Shown here: positions 35,972 to 45,539 of the stretch, piece after piece | Layout: each line of letters opens with the position of its first letter | How positions within the stretch are numbered: position 1 is the first letter of the stretch | Assembly: GCF_013868155.1 (NCBI RefSeq) | Contig: NZ_JACEOG010000001.1 | Span: 186,001-250,000 of the forward strand | Reading direction: 5' to 3' | Length of the DNA stretch: 64,000 bases | Source: Aeromicrobium phoceense | Lineage (GTDB): Bacteria > Actinomycetota > Actinomycetes > Propionibacteriales > Nocardioidaceae | The notes under the pieces: generated by a model | The model's input: the letters and a program-made list of their open reading frames with translations, nothing else | Told to the model about the DNA's origin: nothing | The model's database searches: none | Made by a program: the position numbers and the translations under genes

Positions 35972-38017
35972 ATGAGGTCCACGCAGGTCCCGGTCGGCGG
36001 GCTCGCCGCACTCGGCGTCGGCACGGCGCTCTTCGCCGGCGCCGTCGCGCTGGACCTGCGTGTCGGCGACGCCCCGATCCCGGAGTGGACCGAGGAGCCC
36101 GGCTGGACGTTCGCCGCGATGGGGCTCATCCAGGTCGGACTCGGCGTCGTCGTGCTGTGGCACCGTCGCCACCACCCCATCGGCTGGGCCCTGGTGGGCC
36201 TCGGCTTCCTGTGGATCCTCGACGGACTGGCGCAGTCCTACGTGAGGCTCGCGGTCCACGAGCAGGAGGCGCTGCCGGGCCTGACCTGGGTGCTGTGGTT
36301 CCTCTTCCGGTTCACCGCCGTGCTGCCCATGAACGCCGCGGCCGTCCTGCTGCTGTTCCCCGACGGCCTTCCGCGGGGCCGCTGGCGCGCCGCGGGCTGG
36401 GCGAGCCTGGCCCTCATGGGAGCCGGCCTGGTCCTGTTCGTCGTCGTGCCCAGCACCCAGGGCGAGATCGACGCGTCACTGGCGGCGCTCGTTCCCGGGG
36501 TCGACACCGACCCCACGTCCATCGAGGCGCTGCGGCCCGTGGCGGAGCAGGTCGTGACCGTCTCGTGGGTCCTCGGCAGCGTCGGATTCGTGCTCGCCCT
36601 GGTCACCGTGATGGCGCGGTACCGCGCCTCCCGCGATGCCGAGCGCGAGCGGATGCGGTGGCTCGCGTGGGCCGTCCTGGTGATGGTCCTGCTGATCGCC
36701 ACGAGCCTGCTCGTGGACGTCACGGTGCTCAACTCGTTCTTCCTCGGCGCCGCGCTGCTGGTGGGGCCGGTCGCCATGGTCATCGCGATCGTGCGACCCG
36801 ACATCGTCTCGGTGGAGAACCTGCTGGTCCGCACCCTCGTCTACGGCGGCATCAGCGTCGTCATCGTGCTGGTGGACCTGCTCGCGCTGGCGATCATCTC
36901 GGCCACCCTCGGGGACGCCTTCGGCGAGCGACAGGTCGTCCTGCTCGTGCTGCTGCTCGCGGCGATCCTCTACGGCCCGATGCGCCTGCGGATCGAGGGC
37001 TGGGTCCGGCGAGCCGTGCTGGGCGACCGACGCGACCCGTACGCCGTCGTCTCGAGCCTCGCGTCGACGCTCGAGCGCTCCGACGACGACGGCGCCCAGC
37101 TGGGCGCGGTCGTCGAGGCGGTCTCCACGGCGTTCGGCCTGTCGTTCGTGCAGGTCGAGGTCGACCGCTCGGCCGGCGAGCGCCTCGTCGCGTCGCGGGG
37201 CGAGCGCCCCGACCACGTGCGGTCGTTCCCCATCGCCTACCGGTCGCGCACGATCGGACGGCTCACCCTGCCGGCACACGGCGTGCGCAACCACCTCACG
37301 GCGCGCGACGAGGTCCTGCTGGCCGACGTCGTCCGCCAGGCGGCGGCCGCCATCCGCTCCAGCCAGCTCAGCGACGAGCTGCAGCGCAGTCGTGAGGGAC
37401 TCGTCCTCGCCCGCGAGGAGGAGCGGCGCAGGATCCGGCGCGACCTCCACGACGGTCTCGGCCCCTCGCTCTCGGCCGTGGTCTTCCGGCTGGAGTCGGC
37501 GCGGCTGACGGTGGCGTCCGACCCGGCATCCGCCGACGAGCAGCTGGCCGAGACCCGCGATGTCGTGCAGGAGATCATCAAGGACGTCCGACGGCTCGTG
37601 CACGACCTGCGCCCGCCCGCGCTCGACGACCGGGGTCTCGTGGGAGCCCTGACCCAGCTGGCCGAGCACGCCGACGCGGCCGTCGACGTGCGCGTGACGG
37701 CCTCGATCGACGGCGGGCTGCCGGCCGCCGTGGAGGTGGCGGCCTTCCGGATCGCCTCGGAGGCCATGAACAACACCCTGCGGCACGCGCACGCCCGGAC
37801 CTGCTCGGTCTCGCTCAGCGCCGACCCCCACGAGCTCGTGGTGGAGGTGGCCGACGACGGCGTCGGCATCGCGACCGATGCCCGCCCCGGGATCGGCCTG
37901 GTCTCCCTGCGGGAGCGGGCGGCCGAGCTCGGCGGCAGCGTGGAGCTGCGCTGCCCCGACTCCGGGGGCACGATCGTCACCGCGCGACTGCCCCTGCACG
38001 GAAGGATGGAGCCATGA
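35972..38017 (+). CDS. Sensor histidine kinase with large membrane domain (NarL/DesK-like)
   Basis: A 681-residue kinase. The first ~340 residues contain about eight to ten helices; a GAF-like segment (~365-465; FVQVEVDRSAGERLVASRGERPDHV) follows. HisKA_3 is present with phospho-acceptor His493 (RRIRRDLHDGLGPSLSA), then HATPase_c (SEAMNNTLRHAHA N-box, ADDGVGI G1, GIGLVSLRERA). The 7-helix-like N-terminus resembles kinases with unknown membrane-borne signals. The stop overlaps its response regulator by ATGA. Confidence 0.92.
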   Translation: MRSTQVPVGGLAALGVGTALFAGAVALDLRVGDAPIPEWTEEPGWTFAAMGLIQVGLGVVVLWHRRHHPIGWALVGLGFLWILDGLAQSYVRLAVHEQEALPGLTWVLWFLFRFTAVLPMNAAAVLLLFPDGLPRGRWRAAGWASLALMGAGLVLFVVVPSTQGEIDASLAALVPGVDTDPTSIEALRPVAEQVVTVSWVLGSVGFVLALVTVMARYRASRDAERERMRWLAWAVLVMVLLIATSLLVDVTVLNSFFLGAALLVGPVAMVIAIVRPDIVSVENLLVRTLVYGGISVVIVLVDLLALAIISATLGDAFGERQVVLLVLLLAAILYGPMRLRIEGWVRRAVLGDRRDPYAVVSSLASTLERSDDDGAQLGAVVEAVSTAFGLSFVQVEVDRSAGERLVASRGERPDHVRSFPIAYRSRTIGRLTLPAHGVRNHLTARDEVLLADVVRQAAAAIRSSQLSDELQRSREGLVLAREEERRRIRRDLHDGLGPSLSAVVFRLESARLTVASDPASADEQLAETRDVVQEIIKDVRRLVHDLRPPALDDRGLVGALTQLAEHADAAVDVRVTASIDGGLPAAVEVAAFRIASEAMNNTLRHAHARTCSVSLSADPHELVVEVADDGVGIATDARPGIGLVSLRERAAELGGSVELRCPDSGGTIVTARLPLHGRMEP

Positions 38018-38673
38018 GTGAGCCGGTGCGCGTGGTGGTCGTGGACGACCACCGCATCCTGCGCGAGGGACTGGTCGCCCTGCTCGGCGCGATCGACGGG
38101 ATCGCCGTCACGGGCACCGCCGGCGACGGTCGCGAGGCCATCCACGTGGTCGACGCCGACCCGCCGGACGTCGTGGTGATGGACATCCAGATGCCCGTGC
38201 TCGACGGGATCGAGGCGACGCGCCACATCACCGGCCGGCACGACGGCGTCCGCGTGCTGATGCTGACGATGAACGAGGACGACGACACGATCCTGAGCTC
38301 GCTGCGCGCCGGTGCCTCGGGGTACCTGCTGAAGGGCGCCGACGCGGCCGAGGTCCATCGCGCGATCCTGGCCACCGCCGGCGGCGGGATGGTGTTCGGT
38401 GCGTCGGTCGCGGCCCGGGTCGCGGGGCTCTTCGCCGGACGCACTCGGCACCGCCCGGAGCACCCGTTCCCCGACCTGTCCGAGCGGGAGCGAGCCGTGC
38501 TCGACCTGCTGGCCGCGGGACGCAGCAACGACGCGATCGCGGCCGAGCTGTTCGTCTCCAACAAGACCGTGCGGAACGCGGTCTCCTCGATCTACGCCAA
38601 GCTGCACGCCGCCGACCGGGCCGAGGCGATCATCCGGGCGCGCGAGGCGGGACTCGGGCGCGACCAGCCCTGA
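38014..38673 (+). CDS. NarL-type response regulator
   Basis: A 219-residue regulator with D11-D12, phospho-acceptor Asp57 (VVVMDIQMP), Lys107 (GYLLKG) and a C-terminal LuxR HTH (LSERERAVLDLLAAGRSNDAIAAELFVSNKTVRNAVSSIYAKL). The recognition helix reads KTVRNAVSSI, the variant seen in many actinobacterial NarL regulators. Coupled by ATGA to the kinase; followed by a stem-loop. Confidence 0.94.
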   Translation: MSEPVRVVVVDDHRILREGLVALLGAIDGIAVTGTAGDGREAIHVVDADPPDVVVMDIQMPVLDGIEATRHITGRHDGVRVLMLTMNEDDDTILSSLRAGASGYLLKGADAAEVHRAILATAGGGMVFGASVAARVAGLFAGRTRHRPEHPFPDLSERERAVLDLLAAGRSNDAIAAELFVSNKTVRNAVSSIYAKLHAADRAEAIIRAREAGLGRDQP

Positions 38674-38680
38674 AGGGGAA

Positions 38681-38725
38681 TGCCGCGCCGGAGCGCCCAT
38701 GGGGAACGGGACCTCCGGCGCGGCA
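38681..38725. terminator. Stem-loop after the second response regulator
   Basis: TGCCGCGCCGGA (38681-38692) pairs perfectly with 38714-38725 over 12 bp around a 21-nt loop, starting 7 nt after the regulator stop. Likely intrinsic terminator. Confidence 0.7.
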
Positions 38726-39020
38726 CCTGCACGCCGAGTTTGGGGGAAGAATCGGCGTGGTCCGGGTGCAGACACACCCCCCGTGCGCCCGACCCACCGG
38801 CCCCTGGGAAGAAGTGGGGCCGACCGGACGTCACGACGCCTCAACAGTCACACGAGTCCCATCTTCAACACAAGTAGGGCACGCGTCGTGTTGCCCACAA
38901 TCCCGTTCGGCGAGTCACCCCTGATGGATGACCCGGCGGGACTCGCGTCCGGCCATGATGAGGGCGTGACGACAGTCGTCACAGGGGCCGTGGGCCCGGG
39001 AGAGCGAAGGACACACCTCA
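38726..39020. other. Intergenic region without a convincing gene
   Basis: After the terminator, ~295 nt precede the SHOCT gene. Short frames here are Arg/Pro-rich shadows without a ribosome-binding site. CAACAC/GTGTTG (6 bp) flank a 19-nt gap near 38870-38900. I see no RNA gene or clear promoter. Confidence 0.5.
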
Positions 39021-39398
39021 ATGGACAGCTTCTGGGACTTCTTGTGGTTGACGATCTCGGTGTTCTTCTTCATGGCGTACCTGATGGTCCTGTTCAACGT
39101 CATCGCCGACCTCTTCAGCGATCGCGAGGCCTCGGGTTGGACGAAGGCCATCTGGGTCTTCTTCCTGATCTTCGTGCCGGCCCTGACCGCGCTGGTCTAC
39201 CTCATCGCGCGGGGCGGGGGCATGGCCGACCGCCAGCGCGCCAAGATGACGGCGCTGCGCGAGCAGAACGACGCCTACATCCGCGACGTCGCCGGCGCCG
39301 CGCCGGCCGACCAGATCGCCTCGGCGAAGTCGCTGCTGGACTCCGGCGCCATCTCCGCCGCGGAGTACGAGCAGCTCAAGGCGAAGGCGCTGGCCTGA
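39021..39398 (+). CDS. PLDc_N-like membrane protein with SHOCT domain
   Basis: A 125-residue protein with two N-terminal helices (~5-28 and ~40-65; FWDFLWLTISVFFFMAYLMVLFNVIADLF, WVFFLIFVPALTALVYLIARG) of the PLDc_N type and a C-terminal SHOCT motif (DQIASAKSLLDSGAISAAEYEQLKAKAL). SHOCT domains mediate oligomerisation or bind nucleic acids in predicted regulators. Function unknown. Confidence 0.85.
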   Translation: MDSFWDFLWLTISVFFFMAYLMVLFNVIADLFSDREASGWTKAIWVFFLIFVPALTALVYLIARGGGMADRQRAKMTALREQNDAYIRDVAGAAPADQIASAKSLLDSGAISAAEYEQLKAKALA

Positions 39399-39401
39399 CG
39401 G

Positions 39402-41051
39402 TCAGACCTCGTCGCCCGTGCGGCGGAGCTCGATGCTGATCTGATCGGCATCGAGCTTCGCCAGCATCCGGGTGAGGACCTCGCTGCTGAACGTGCCCTC
39501 GGCCCGCTCGTGGAGCAGCACCTCGCGCTGCCGCTCGATGATCTCCAGCCGCACGTCGCTCAGAGCGCCCGGGTCGTAGGCGTCGTCGTCGAGCGTCCGG
39601 GTGAACCTCTCGCGCAGCCCCGACAGCTCGGGCGGCAGCTCGGCGTCGTCCAGCACGTCACGCGCGGCCTCGCGCATGCGGCCGTCGAGTCGCGTCCACT
39701 CCTGCTCGGCACCGTGCGCCCTCCCGGCCAGGCCGAGGCGCCGGACGAACCAGCCCAGCGTGCCGCCCTGCACGACGAGCGAGGTCAGCGCGACGAAGAA
39801 GGCGACGAGCACGAGCAGCGAGCGGTTCTCGGTGTCGGTGGGCAGCGTCTGGGCCGCCGCGAGCGTGACCGCGCCGCGCATGCCCGCCCAGACGAGGATG
39901 AAGCCCTCGCGCCGGCCGAACCGGGCCGCGTCGTAGAAGTCGATGTCGTGCGACGCGCGCCGCAGTCGCCGGCGGAACCGGTCGGCCCGCGGGTGCTCGC
40001 TGTGCTCGACCTTCGTGGCCCACTCGTCGATCGCCTCGCGCAGCTGGGGCGTCCGTCGCATCCGGCGGCGCTCCATCAGCACGATCGAGAGCGTGTAGAA
40101 CGCCCGGATCCCGAGCGCGACGACGAGTCCGATGCCCGCCAGCACGGCGGCACGAGCGACGCCGCCCTCCGTCGTGTCCTCGACGTCGCGCACCAGCGCC
40201 GAGACCTCCAGGCCCATGATGAGGAAGACCAGCCCTTCGAGCAGCACCTCGATCGTGCGCCAGTTCTGGTGGTCCGAGAGGCGCTGCTTCGGCCCGAGGT
40301 GCCTCGCCTGGCCGTGGCCCGTGACGAGCCCCGCCGTGACAGCGGCGACGAGACCGGACGCCTCCAGGTGCTCGGCCGGCAGGAACGCGACGAACGGCAC
40401 CGTGAAGGAGATCGCGGTGCTGACGGCCTCGTCCTCGATCCGGGCCCGGAGGCGCAGCACCACCGTGCCGACGACCCACCCGATCGCGACGGCCCCGACG
40501 ACCGCCCACACGAACTCGACGAGGATCGCGCCGAAGCTCACGCCCGCGGCCGTGGCCGCCACCGCCGTGCGCAGCAGCACGAGCGCGGTCGCGTCGTTGA
40601 GCAGGCTCTCGCCCTCCAGCACCGTGATCACGCGCGACGGGACGCCGAGCCGCTTCGCGATCGACGTGGCCACCGCGTCGGTCGGGCTGACGATCGCACC
40701 CAGCGCCACGGCGAGCGCGAAGTCGATGCCGGGGATGAGCAGCGTGAAGACCACGCCCAGCCCGAGGGCGCTCACGACGACCAGCAGCACGGACAGGCCG
40801 CTGATGGTGCGGAAGTCCCGCCGGAAGTCCATCGTCGGCATGTTGACCGCGGCCGAGTAGAGCAGGGGCGGCAGCAGCCCCGCGAGGATCAGCTCGGGAT
40901 CGATGACGAACTCCGGCGTGAACGGCAGCAGGCTCACGACCAGGCCGATGCCGAGCAGGACCAAGGGGGCGGCGGTGCCGATCCGCGGCGCCACCACGGA
41001 GGCGGCCACGATGGCCGCCACGACGAGCACGGCGATCAGGATCGACTCCAT
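39402..41051 (-). CDS. CPA1-family Na+/H+ antiporter (NhaP/YjcE-like)
   Basis: A 549-residue transporter with about twelve helices in the first ~425 residues and a ~120-residue cytoplasmic tail. CPA1 motifs visible are AIVSPTDAVATSIAKRLGVP, the ion-binding pair in EGESLLNDATALVLLR, and WAGMRGAVTLAAA. It exchanges Na+ (or K+) for H+ for pH and salt homeostasis. ATG at 41051 gives a direct first helix. Convergent with the SHOCT gene, 3 nt apart. Confidence 0.93.
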   Translation of the reverse strand: MESILIAVLVVAAIVAASVVAPRIGTAAPLVLLGIGLVVSLLPFTPEFVIDPELILAGLLPPLLYSAAVNMPTMDFRRDFRTISGLSVLLVVVSALGLGVVFTLLIPGIDFALAVALGAIVSPTDAVATSIAKRLGVPSRVITVLEGESLLNDATALVLLRTAVAATAAGVSFGAILVEFVWAVVGAVAIGWVVGTVVLRLRARIEDEAVSTAISFTVPFVAFLPAEHLEASGLVAAVTAGLVTGHGQARHLGPKQRLSDHQNWRTIEVLLEGLVFLIMGLEVSALVRDVEDTTEGGVARAAVLAGIGLVVALGIRAFYTLSIVLMERRRMRRTPQLREAIDEWATKVEHSEHPRADRFRRRLRRASHDIDFYDAARFGRREGFILVWAGMRGAVTLAAAQTLPTDTENRSLLVLVAFFVALTSLVVQGGTLGWFVRRLGLAGRAHGAEQEWTRLDGRMREAARDVLDDAELPPELSGLRERFTRTLDDDAYDPGALSDVRLEIIERQREVLLHERAEGTFSSEVLTRMLAKLDADQISIELRRTGDEV

Positions 41052-41074
41052 GGCCGCCAGCGTAGAGGCAGGCG

Positions 41075-42121
41075 TCAGGCGAGCATGTCGCGCACGAGCG
41101 GCGCAACCCGGGTGCCGTACAGCTCGATGCAGCGCATCAGCTGGTGGTGGGGCATCGCGCCGTTCGCGTACTTGAGGTCGAACCGGCTGATCCCCAGCGC
41201 CTTGAGGTTCGTGGCGATCTTGCGCGCCACCGTCTCGGGCGATCCGACGTGCAGGGCGCCCTCGGGGCTGGCGTCGCGCTCGAACTGGATCCGGGTGGTG
41301 GGCGGCCAGCCGCGCTCGCGCCCGATGCGGTCGCGCTGCGCCTGGAAGTAGGTGAAGAGCTCGTCGCGGGCCTGCTCGTCGGTGTCGGCGACGTAGCCGG
41401 GCGAGTGCATCCCGACCGGCAGCGGATCGACCCCGTCTGCGGCGAGCAGCTCGCGGTAGTAGTTCGCGAACGGCACGAACTGCGCCGGCGGGCCGCCGAT
41501 GATCGCGAGCATGAGCGGCAGCCGGTAGTGCGCGGCGCGCACGACCGACTGCGGGGTGCCGCCCACGCCGATCCAGACCTTGAGGCGACCCGACTCGGTG
41601 GGCGGGTAGATGACCTGGTCGGTGAGCGGGGGCCGGATCGATCCCGACCACGTCACCGGCTCCTCGGTGAGGATCTGCGCGAACAGGTCGAGCTTCTCGG
41701 AGAAGAGCCGCTCGTAGTCCTCCAGCTCGAAGCCGAACAGCGGGAAGGACTCGGTGAAGGAGCCGCGGCCCAGGATGACCTCGGCGCGACCGTTCGAGAG
41801 CGCGTCGAGGGTGGAGAAGCGCTCGAACACGCGGATGGGGTCGTCGGAGCTGAGCACCGTCACCGCCGAGCCGAGGCGGATCCGCTCGGTGCGCGAGGCG
41901 ATCGCGGCCAACACGACGTCGGGGGCGGTGATCGCGAAGTCGTCGCGGTGGTGCTCGCCCAGGCCGATGAAGCTCAGCCCCACCTGGTCGGCCAGCACGG
42001 CCTGGTCGACGACGTTCCGCAGCACGACGGCGTGGTGCTCGGGGGTGCCGTCCTCGCCGAGGCTGACGTCCCCGAACGTGTCCAGGCCCAGCTCGACGGT
42101 GGCGGGATCGATCGCACTCAT
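41075..42121 (-). CDS. LLM-class (luciferase-like) flavin-dependent oxidoreductase
   Basis: A 348-residue TIM-barrel protein of the bacterial luciferase family (LGLDTFGDVS, GLGEHHRDDFAITAPDVVLAAIASRT, NGRAEVILGRGSFTESFPLFG, SPETVARKIA). It uses FMNH2 or F420; the sequence alone does not tell which, though the GLGEHH form is common in FMN-type members. Substrate unknown. Same strand as, but 23 nt upstream of, the antiporter start. Confidence 0.9.
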   Translation of the reverse strand: MSAIDPATVELGLDTFGDVSLGEDGTPEHHAVVLRNVVDQAVLADQVGLSFIGLGEHHRDDFAITAPDVVLAAIASRTERIRLGSAVTVLSSDDPIRVFERFSTLDALSNGRAEVILGRGSFTESFPLFGFELEDYERLFSEKLDLFAQILTEEPVTWSGSIRPPLTDQVIYPPTESGRLKVWIGVGGTPQSVVRAAHYRLPLMLAIIGGPPAQFVPFANYYRELLAADGVDPLPVGMHSPGYVADTDEQARDELFTYFQAQRDRIGRERGWPPTTRIQFERDASPEGALHVGSPETVARKIATNLKALGISRFDLKYANGAMPHHQLMRCIELYGTRVAPLVRDMLA

Positions 42122-42149
42122 GGCCCCACCGTAGACGGGGCCGACGACC

Positions 42150-42593
42150 TCAGCGCCAGCGCCGGATGCTGTAGACGAGCAGCACGATGGCGATCAGGTC
42201 GGAGATCCAGATCCCGATCGCGCCCACCAGGCCCGCGGCGGGCAGCTCGGGGCCGAAGCCGACGCCGAGGATCTCGAACTCGGGGATCGTCGGCGAGAGG
42301 AACCAGACCAGGCCCACGCCGGCGACCCAGAGGATGCCCAGAACGCTGAGAATGATGCGCGGGATCGTGGCGACGCCGTACTTCGCGGCCTCGATCGCCT
42401 TCTCCTCCAGCGGTTCGACGAGCCGGTCGGCCCACGTGTAGTGGCGAGCCAGCAGCGCGATGCCGGCGAACATGCCCAGCAGGCCCGGCCCGGGCATCAC
42501 CAGCATGACGATGCCCAGCACGACGAGGGTCCAGCCGAGCGCCTCGGAGCCCGTGCGTTGGAACCAGCCACGCACGCGCGCACCGAAGGTCAT
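42150..42593 (-). CDS. PGPGW-family transmembrane protein
   Basis: A 147-residue protein carrying the signature VMPGPGLLGMFAGIALLA between two helices, typical of the PGPGW/TIGR02611 family. Two further helices lie at ~85-105 and ~120-142. The ATG at 42593 follows AGGATG; the upstream ATG adds nine residues without support. Function unknown. It lies between the LLM gene and ideR on the same strand. Confidence 0.85.
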   Translation of the reverse strand: MTFGARVRGWFQRTGSEALGWTLVVLGIVMLVMPGPGLLGMFAGIALLARHYTWADRLVEPLEEKAIEAAKYGVATIPRIILSVLGILWVAGVGLVWFLSPTIPEFEILGVGFGPELPAAGLVGAIGIWISDLIAIVLLVYSIRRWR

Positions 42594-42656
42594 GGGAACA
42601 TCCTGCCAGCCCCGTGCCAACCTCTCGCCGACGTCGGGTCGGGCGGCACGGACGGC

Positions 42657-43343
42657 TCAGCGCGAGACGAAGATGTGGGCGGCTGCCTCGGCGTCGATCT
42701 CGGCGGTCTCGGACTGGCGCGCGACGACGAGTCCGTCGTGGCCGCGCGAGGCGAGGACGTCGTTGCCCGGGAGCGCACCCACGCGCCGCAGGACCGACAT
42801 GACCTCGGTGTCCTTCTGGAGCTCCTCGGCGATGCGGCGCACGACCACGCGCACGGGCTCGGTGCCGACCGCGGCGGTCAGCAGCGACTCGACGCCGTCG
42901 AGGAACTCGGCCGGGCGGACGACCTCGCCGAGCTCGCCGAGTCCGGGGATCGGGTTGCCGTAGGGCGACTCGGTGGGGTGGCCCAGCAGCGCGACGAGAC
43001 GGCGCTCGACCTGCTCGGACATGACGTGCTCCCAGCGGCAGGCCTCTTCGTGCACGTACTCGATCTCGAGGCCGATGACGTCGGTCAGCAGGCGCTCGGC
43101 CAGGCGGTGCTTGCGCATGACGCGGGTGGCCAGCGAGCGGCCGCGCTCGGACAGCTCGAGGTGACGGTCGCCCTCGACCGTGAGCAGCCCGTCGCGCTCC
43201 ATGCGCGCCACCGTCTGGCTCACCGTCGGGCCACTCTGGTGGAGGCGCTCGGCGATCCGGGCCCGCAGCGGGATGATCCCCTCCTCCTCCAGCTCGAAGA
43301 TGGTCCTCAGGTACATCTCGGTGGTGTCGATCAGCTCGCTCAC
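42657..43343 (-). CDS. ideR: Iron-dependent DtxR-family repressor IdeR
   Basis: A 228-residue regulator, the length of mycobacterial IdeR. The N-terminal winged helix ([50 protein letters not shown]) is nearly identical in pattern to known IdeR. The metal-site block [18 protein letters not shown] carries the ligand Cys, Glu and His. A C-terminal SH3-like domain follows ([23 protein letters not shown]). GTG at 43343 gives the standard start [12 protein letters not shown]. It represses iron uptake when Fe2+ is bound. No clear iron box was found in this window. Confidence 0.94.
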   Translation of the reverse strand: MSELIDTTEMYLRTIFELEEEGIIPLRARIAERLHQSGPTVSQTVARMERDGLLTVEGDRHLELSERGRSLATRVMRKHRLAERLLTDVIGLEIEYVHEEACRWEHVMSEQVERRLVALLGHPTESPYGNPIPGLGELGEVVRPAEFLDGVESLLTAAVGTEPVRVVVRRIAEELQKDTEVMSVLRRVGALPGNDVLASRGHDGLVVARQSETAEIDAEAAAHIFVSR

Positions 43344-43460
43344 GCGGCCATTGTTCCATGTGACGCCGCGGGTCAGGCCCGGTGCGTCGATCGGCCGCCC
43401 TCCCGCCGTCGGCGGATCGGCCCGGGTGCGGACCAAGCTCGCTCAGGGGACGATGCCGAG

Positions 43461-44807
43461 GTGACCGTCTCCGTGATGTGGTTCCGCGCCGACCTGCGCC
43501 TGCACGACCACGGCGCGCTGAGGTCGGCGGTCGAGGCGGGGCCCGACGGCGTGGTCCCGCTGTTCGTCCTCGACGACCACTTCCCGGCCGAGAACATGCC
43601 GGTGCGGGCGGCGTACCTGACCCGGCTGCTGGCCGACTTCGACGAGCGCATCGAAGGGCTGCACCTGGTGCGGGGCCGGCCCGAGGTGGAGGTGCCGCGC
43701 GTGGTCGAGCAGGCGGGCGCGAGCAGCGTCCACGTGACCGCCGGGCACACCCCCTACGCCCTCCGCCGGGACGCGCGGGTCGGCGAGGCGCTCGGCGACG
43801 TGCCGCTCGTGGCCGCGGACTCGCCGTACGCCGTCGCGCCGGGATCGGTGCGCAAGGGCGACGGGTCGGCCTACAAGGTGTTCACCCCGTGGTTCCGCGC
43901 GTGGCAGTCGCAGGGTGCCCACCCGCCGGTGACGGCGGTGCGCTCGCACGCGGTGCCGTGGGTCCGGCCGGGCGGATCGGTGGCCCTGCCCGACGTGCGC
44001 GAGGCCGACGGGGTCGACCTCCCCGCGGCGGGCGAGCAGGCCGCCCGGGCGCACTGGCGGCGGTGGCTCGACGAGCACGTCGACGACTACGACAGCGAGC
44101 GCGACCGCCCCGACCTCGACACGACCTCGCGGATGTCGGTGCACCTGAAGTGGGGCACGATCCACCCGCGCACCCTGCTGGCCGACCTCGCCGAGCGGTC
44201 GTCGGCCGGCGCCCGCGCCTACGAGCGCCAGCTGGCGTTCCGCGAGTTCTACGCCGACGTCCTCCACGAGTGGCCGGGCTCGGCGTTCGGCTACTACAAC
44301 CGCGACTACGAGCGGATGCAGTACGACGAGCCGGCCGGCGACTTCGAGGCGTGGAAGGAGGGGCGCACCGGCTTCCCCTTCATCGACGCGGGGATGCGCC
44401 AGCTGCTCGCGCAGGGTTGGATGCACAACCGGGTGCGGATGGCGGTCGCCAGCTTCCTCGTGAAGGACCTGCACCTGGAGTGGACCCACGGGGCGCGCTG
44501 GTTCCGCGAGCGGCTCGTCGACGCCGACCTCGCGAACAACCAGCACGGCTGGCAGTGGGTGGCCGGGTGCGGCACCGACGCCGCCCCCTACTTCCGCGTC
44601 TTCAACCCCGTGGGCCAGGGCCGTCGCTTCGACCCCGACGGCGCCTACATCCGGCGCTGGGTGCCGGAGCTGCGCGGGGTGGAAGGCCGCGGCGTGCACG
44701 AGCCCTGGACCCTCCCTGACCCGCCGGCCGACTACCCGCCACCGCTGGTCGACCACGCGCAGGAGCGGCTGGAGACCCTGCGCCGCCACGACGCGCTCGG
44801 AGGATAG
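43461..44807 (+). CDS. phr: Deoxyribodipyrimidine photolyase
   Basis: A 448-residue CPD-type photolyase that repairs UV dimers with light and FADH. The N-terminal antenna domain begins SVMWFRADLRLHDHGALRSAV. FAD-binding motifs are SRMSVHLKWGTIHPR, RQLAFREFYADVL, GFPFIDAGMRQLLAQGWMHNRVRM and NNQHGWQWVAGCGTDAAPYFRVFNP, with the Trp residues of the electron-transfer chain present. The start is GTG at 43461. Divergent from ideR with a 117-nt gap. Confidence 0.95.
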   Translation: MTVSVMWFRADLRLHDHGALRSAVEAGPDGVVPLFVLDDHFPAENMPVRAAYLTRLLADFDERIEGLHLVRGRPEVEVPRVVEQAGASSVHVTAGHTPYALRRDARVGEALGDVPLVAADSPYAVAPGSVRKGDGSAYKVFTPWFRAWQSQGAHPPVTAVRSHAVPWVRPGGSVALPDVREADGVDLPAAGEQAARAHWRRWLDEHVDDYDSERDRPDLDTTSRMSVHLKWGTIHPRTLLADLAERSSAGARAYERQLAFREFYADVLHEWPGSAFGYYNRDYERMQYDEPAGDFEAWKEGRTGFPFIDAGMRQLLAQGWMHNRVRMAVASFLVKDLHLEWTHGARWFRERLVDADLANNQHGWQWVAGCGTDAAPYFRVFNPVGQGRRFDPDGAYIRRWVPELRGVEGRGVHEPWTLPDPPADYPPPLVDHAQERLETLRRHDALGG

Positions 44808-44816
44808 CGTCGGGGC

Positions 44817-45536
44817 ATGGTCACGATCCCTCGTCAGTTCAACGGCCCGCCCGACTCCGGCAACGGTGGCTGGGTGTGCGGCCTGGTCGCCCAGGAGCGG
44901 CTCGCGCAGGACCACACCGGCCCCGTCACGTCGCGACTGCGGATGCCGCCGCCGCTCGACACCCCGCTGGCCTGGGAGCACGACACCGACGAGACCCGGC
45001 TCGTGACCCACGGAGGAGCGCTCGTCGGCACCGTCGGCCCGGGCGCCTTCACCCGGGAGCCGCCGCCCTTCCTGGACGCGTCCGTCGTCGAGGCCGGACT
45101 GGCCGCCTACCCGGGCTTCACGACGCACCCGTTCGACCAGTGCTTCACGTGCGGCACCGCGCGCGGTGAGGGTGACGGGCTCCGCATCTTCAGCGGCCCC
45201 GTCGGCGACGACCTCACGGCCGCCCCGTGGACCGTGCATCCCTCGTTCGCCGAGGCGGACGGCACGGTGGGCCTGCCCGTCGCGTGGGCAGCCCTGGACT
45301 GCCCCGGCGGGTGGGCGGCTGACTTCTCGGTGCAGCCGATGGTGCTCGGCACGATGACCGCCGAGGTGCTCTCCGCCCCCGTGGCCGGCGAGACGTATCA
45401 CGCGGTGGGCCAGCTGGCTGCGCGCGAGGGCCGCAAGTTCTTCACCGGCACGGCGCTCTACACGCCGGCCGGCGAGCTGGTCGGCCGCGCCGAGCAGGTC
45501 TGGATCGAGATCGACATCGCCACCTTCGGCAGCTGA
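44817..45536 (+). CDS. Hypothetical hotdog-fold (thioesterase-like) protein
   Basis: A 239-residue protein that looks like a double-hotdog. It has a central HPFDQCFTCGTARGEGDGLRIFSGPV with a CxxC pair and a C-terminal hotdog-like strand-helix (PVAWAALDCPGGWAADFS ... MTAEVLSAPVAGETYHAVGQLAAREGRKFFTGTALYTPAGELVGRAEQVWIE). I infer acyl-thioester binding only from this pattern. It follows the photolyase gene by 9 nt. Confidence 0.7.
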   Translation: MVTIPRQFNGPPDSGNGGWVCGLVAQERLAQDHTGPVTSRLRMPPPLDTPLAWEHDTDETRLVTHGGALVGTVGPGAFTREPPPFLDASVVEAGLAAYPGFTTHPFDQCFTCGTARGEGDGLRIFSGPVGDDLTAAPWTVHPSFAEADGTVGLPVAWAALDCPGGWAADFSVQPMVLGTMTAEVLSAPVAGETYHAVGQLAAREGRKFFTGTALYTPAGELVGRAEQVWIEIDIATFGS

Positions 45537-45539
45537 CCG

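Noticed and set aside
38680..38877. 65-codon frame after the second response regulator
   Set aside because: It starts inside the terminator stem, has no ribosome-binding site and a random Arg/Pro/Ser composition.
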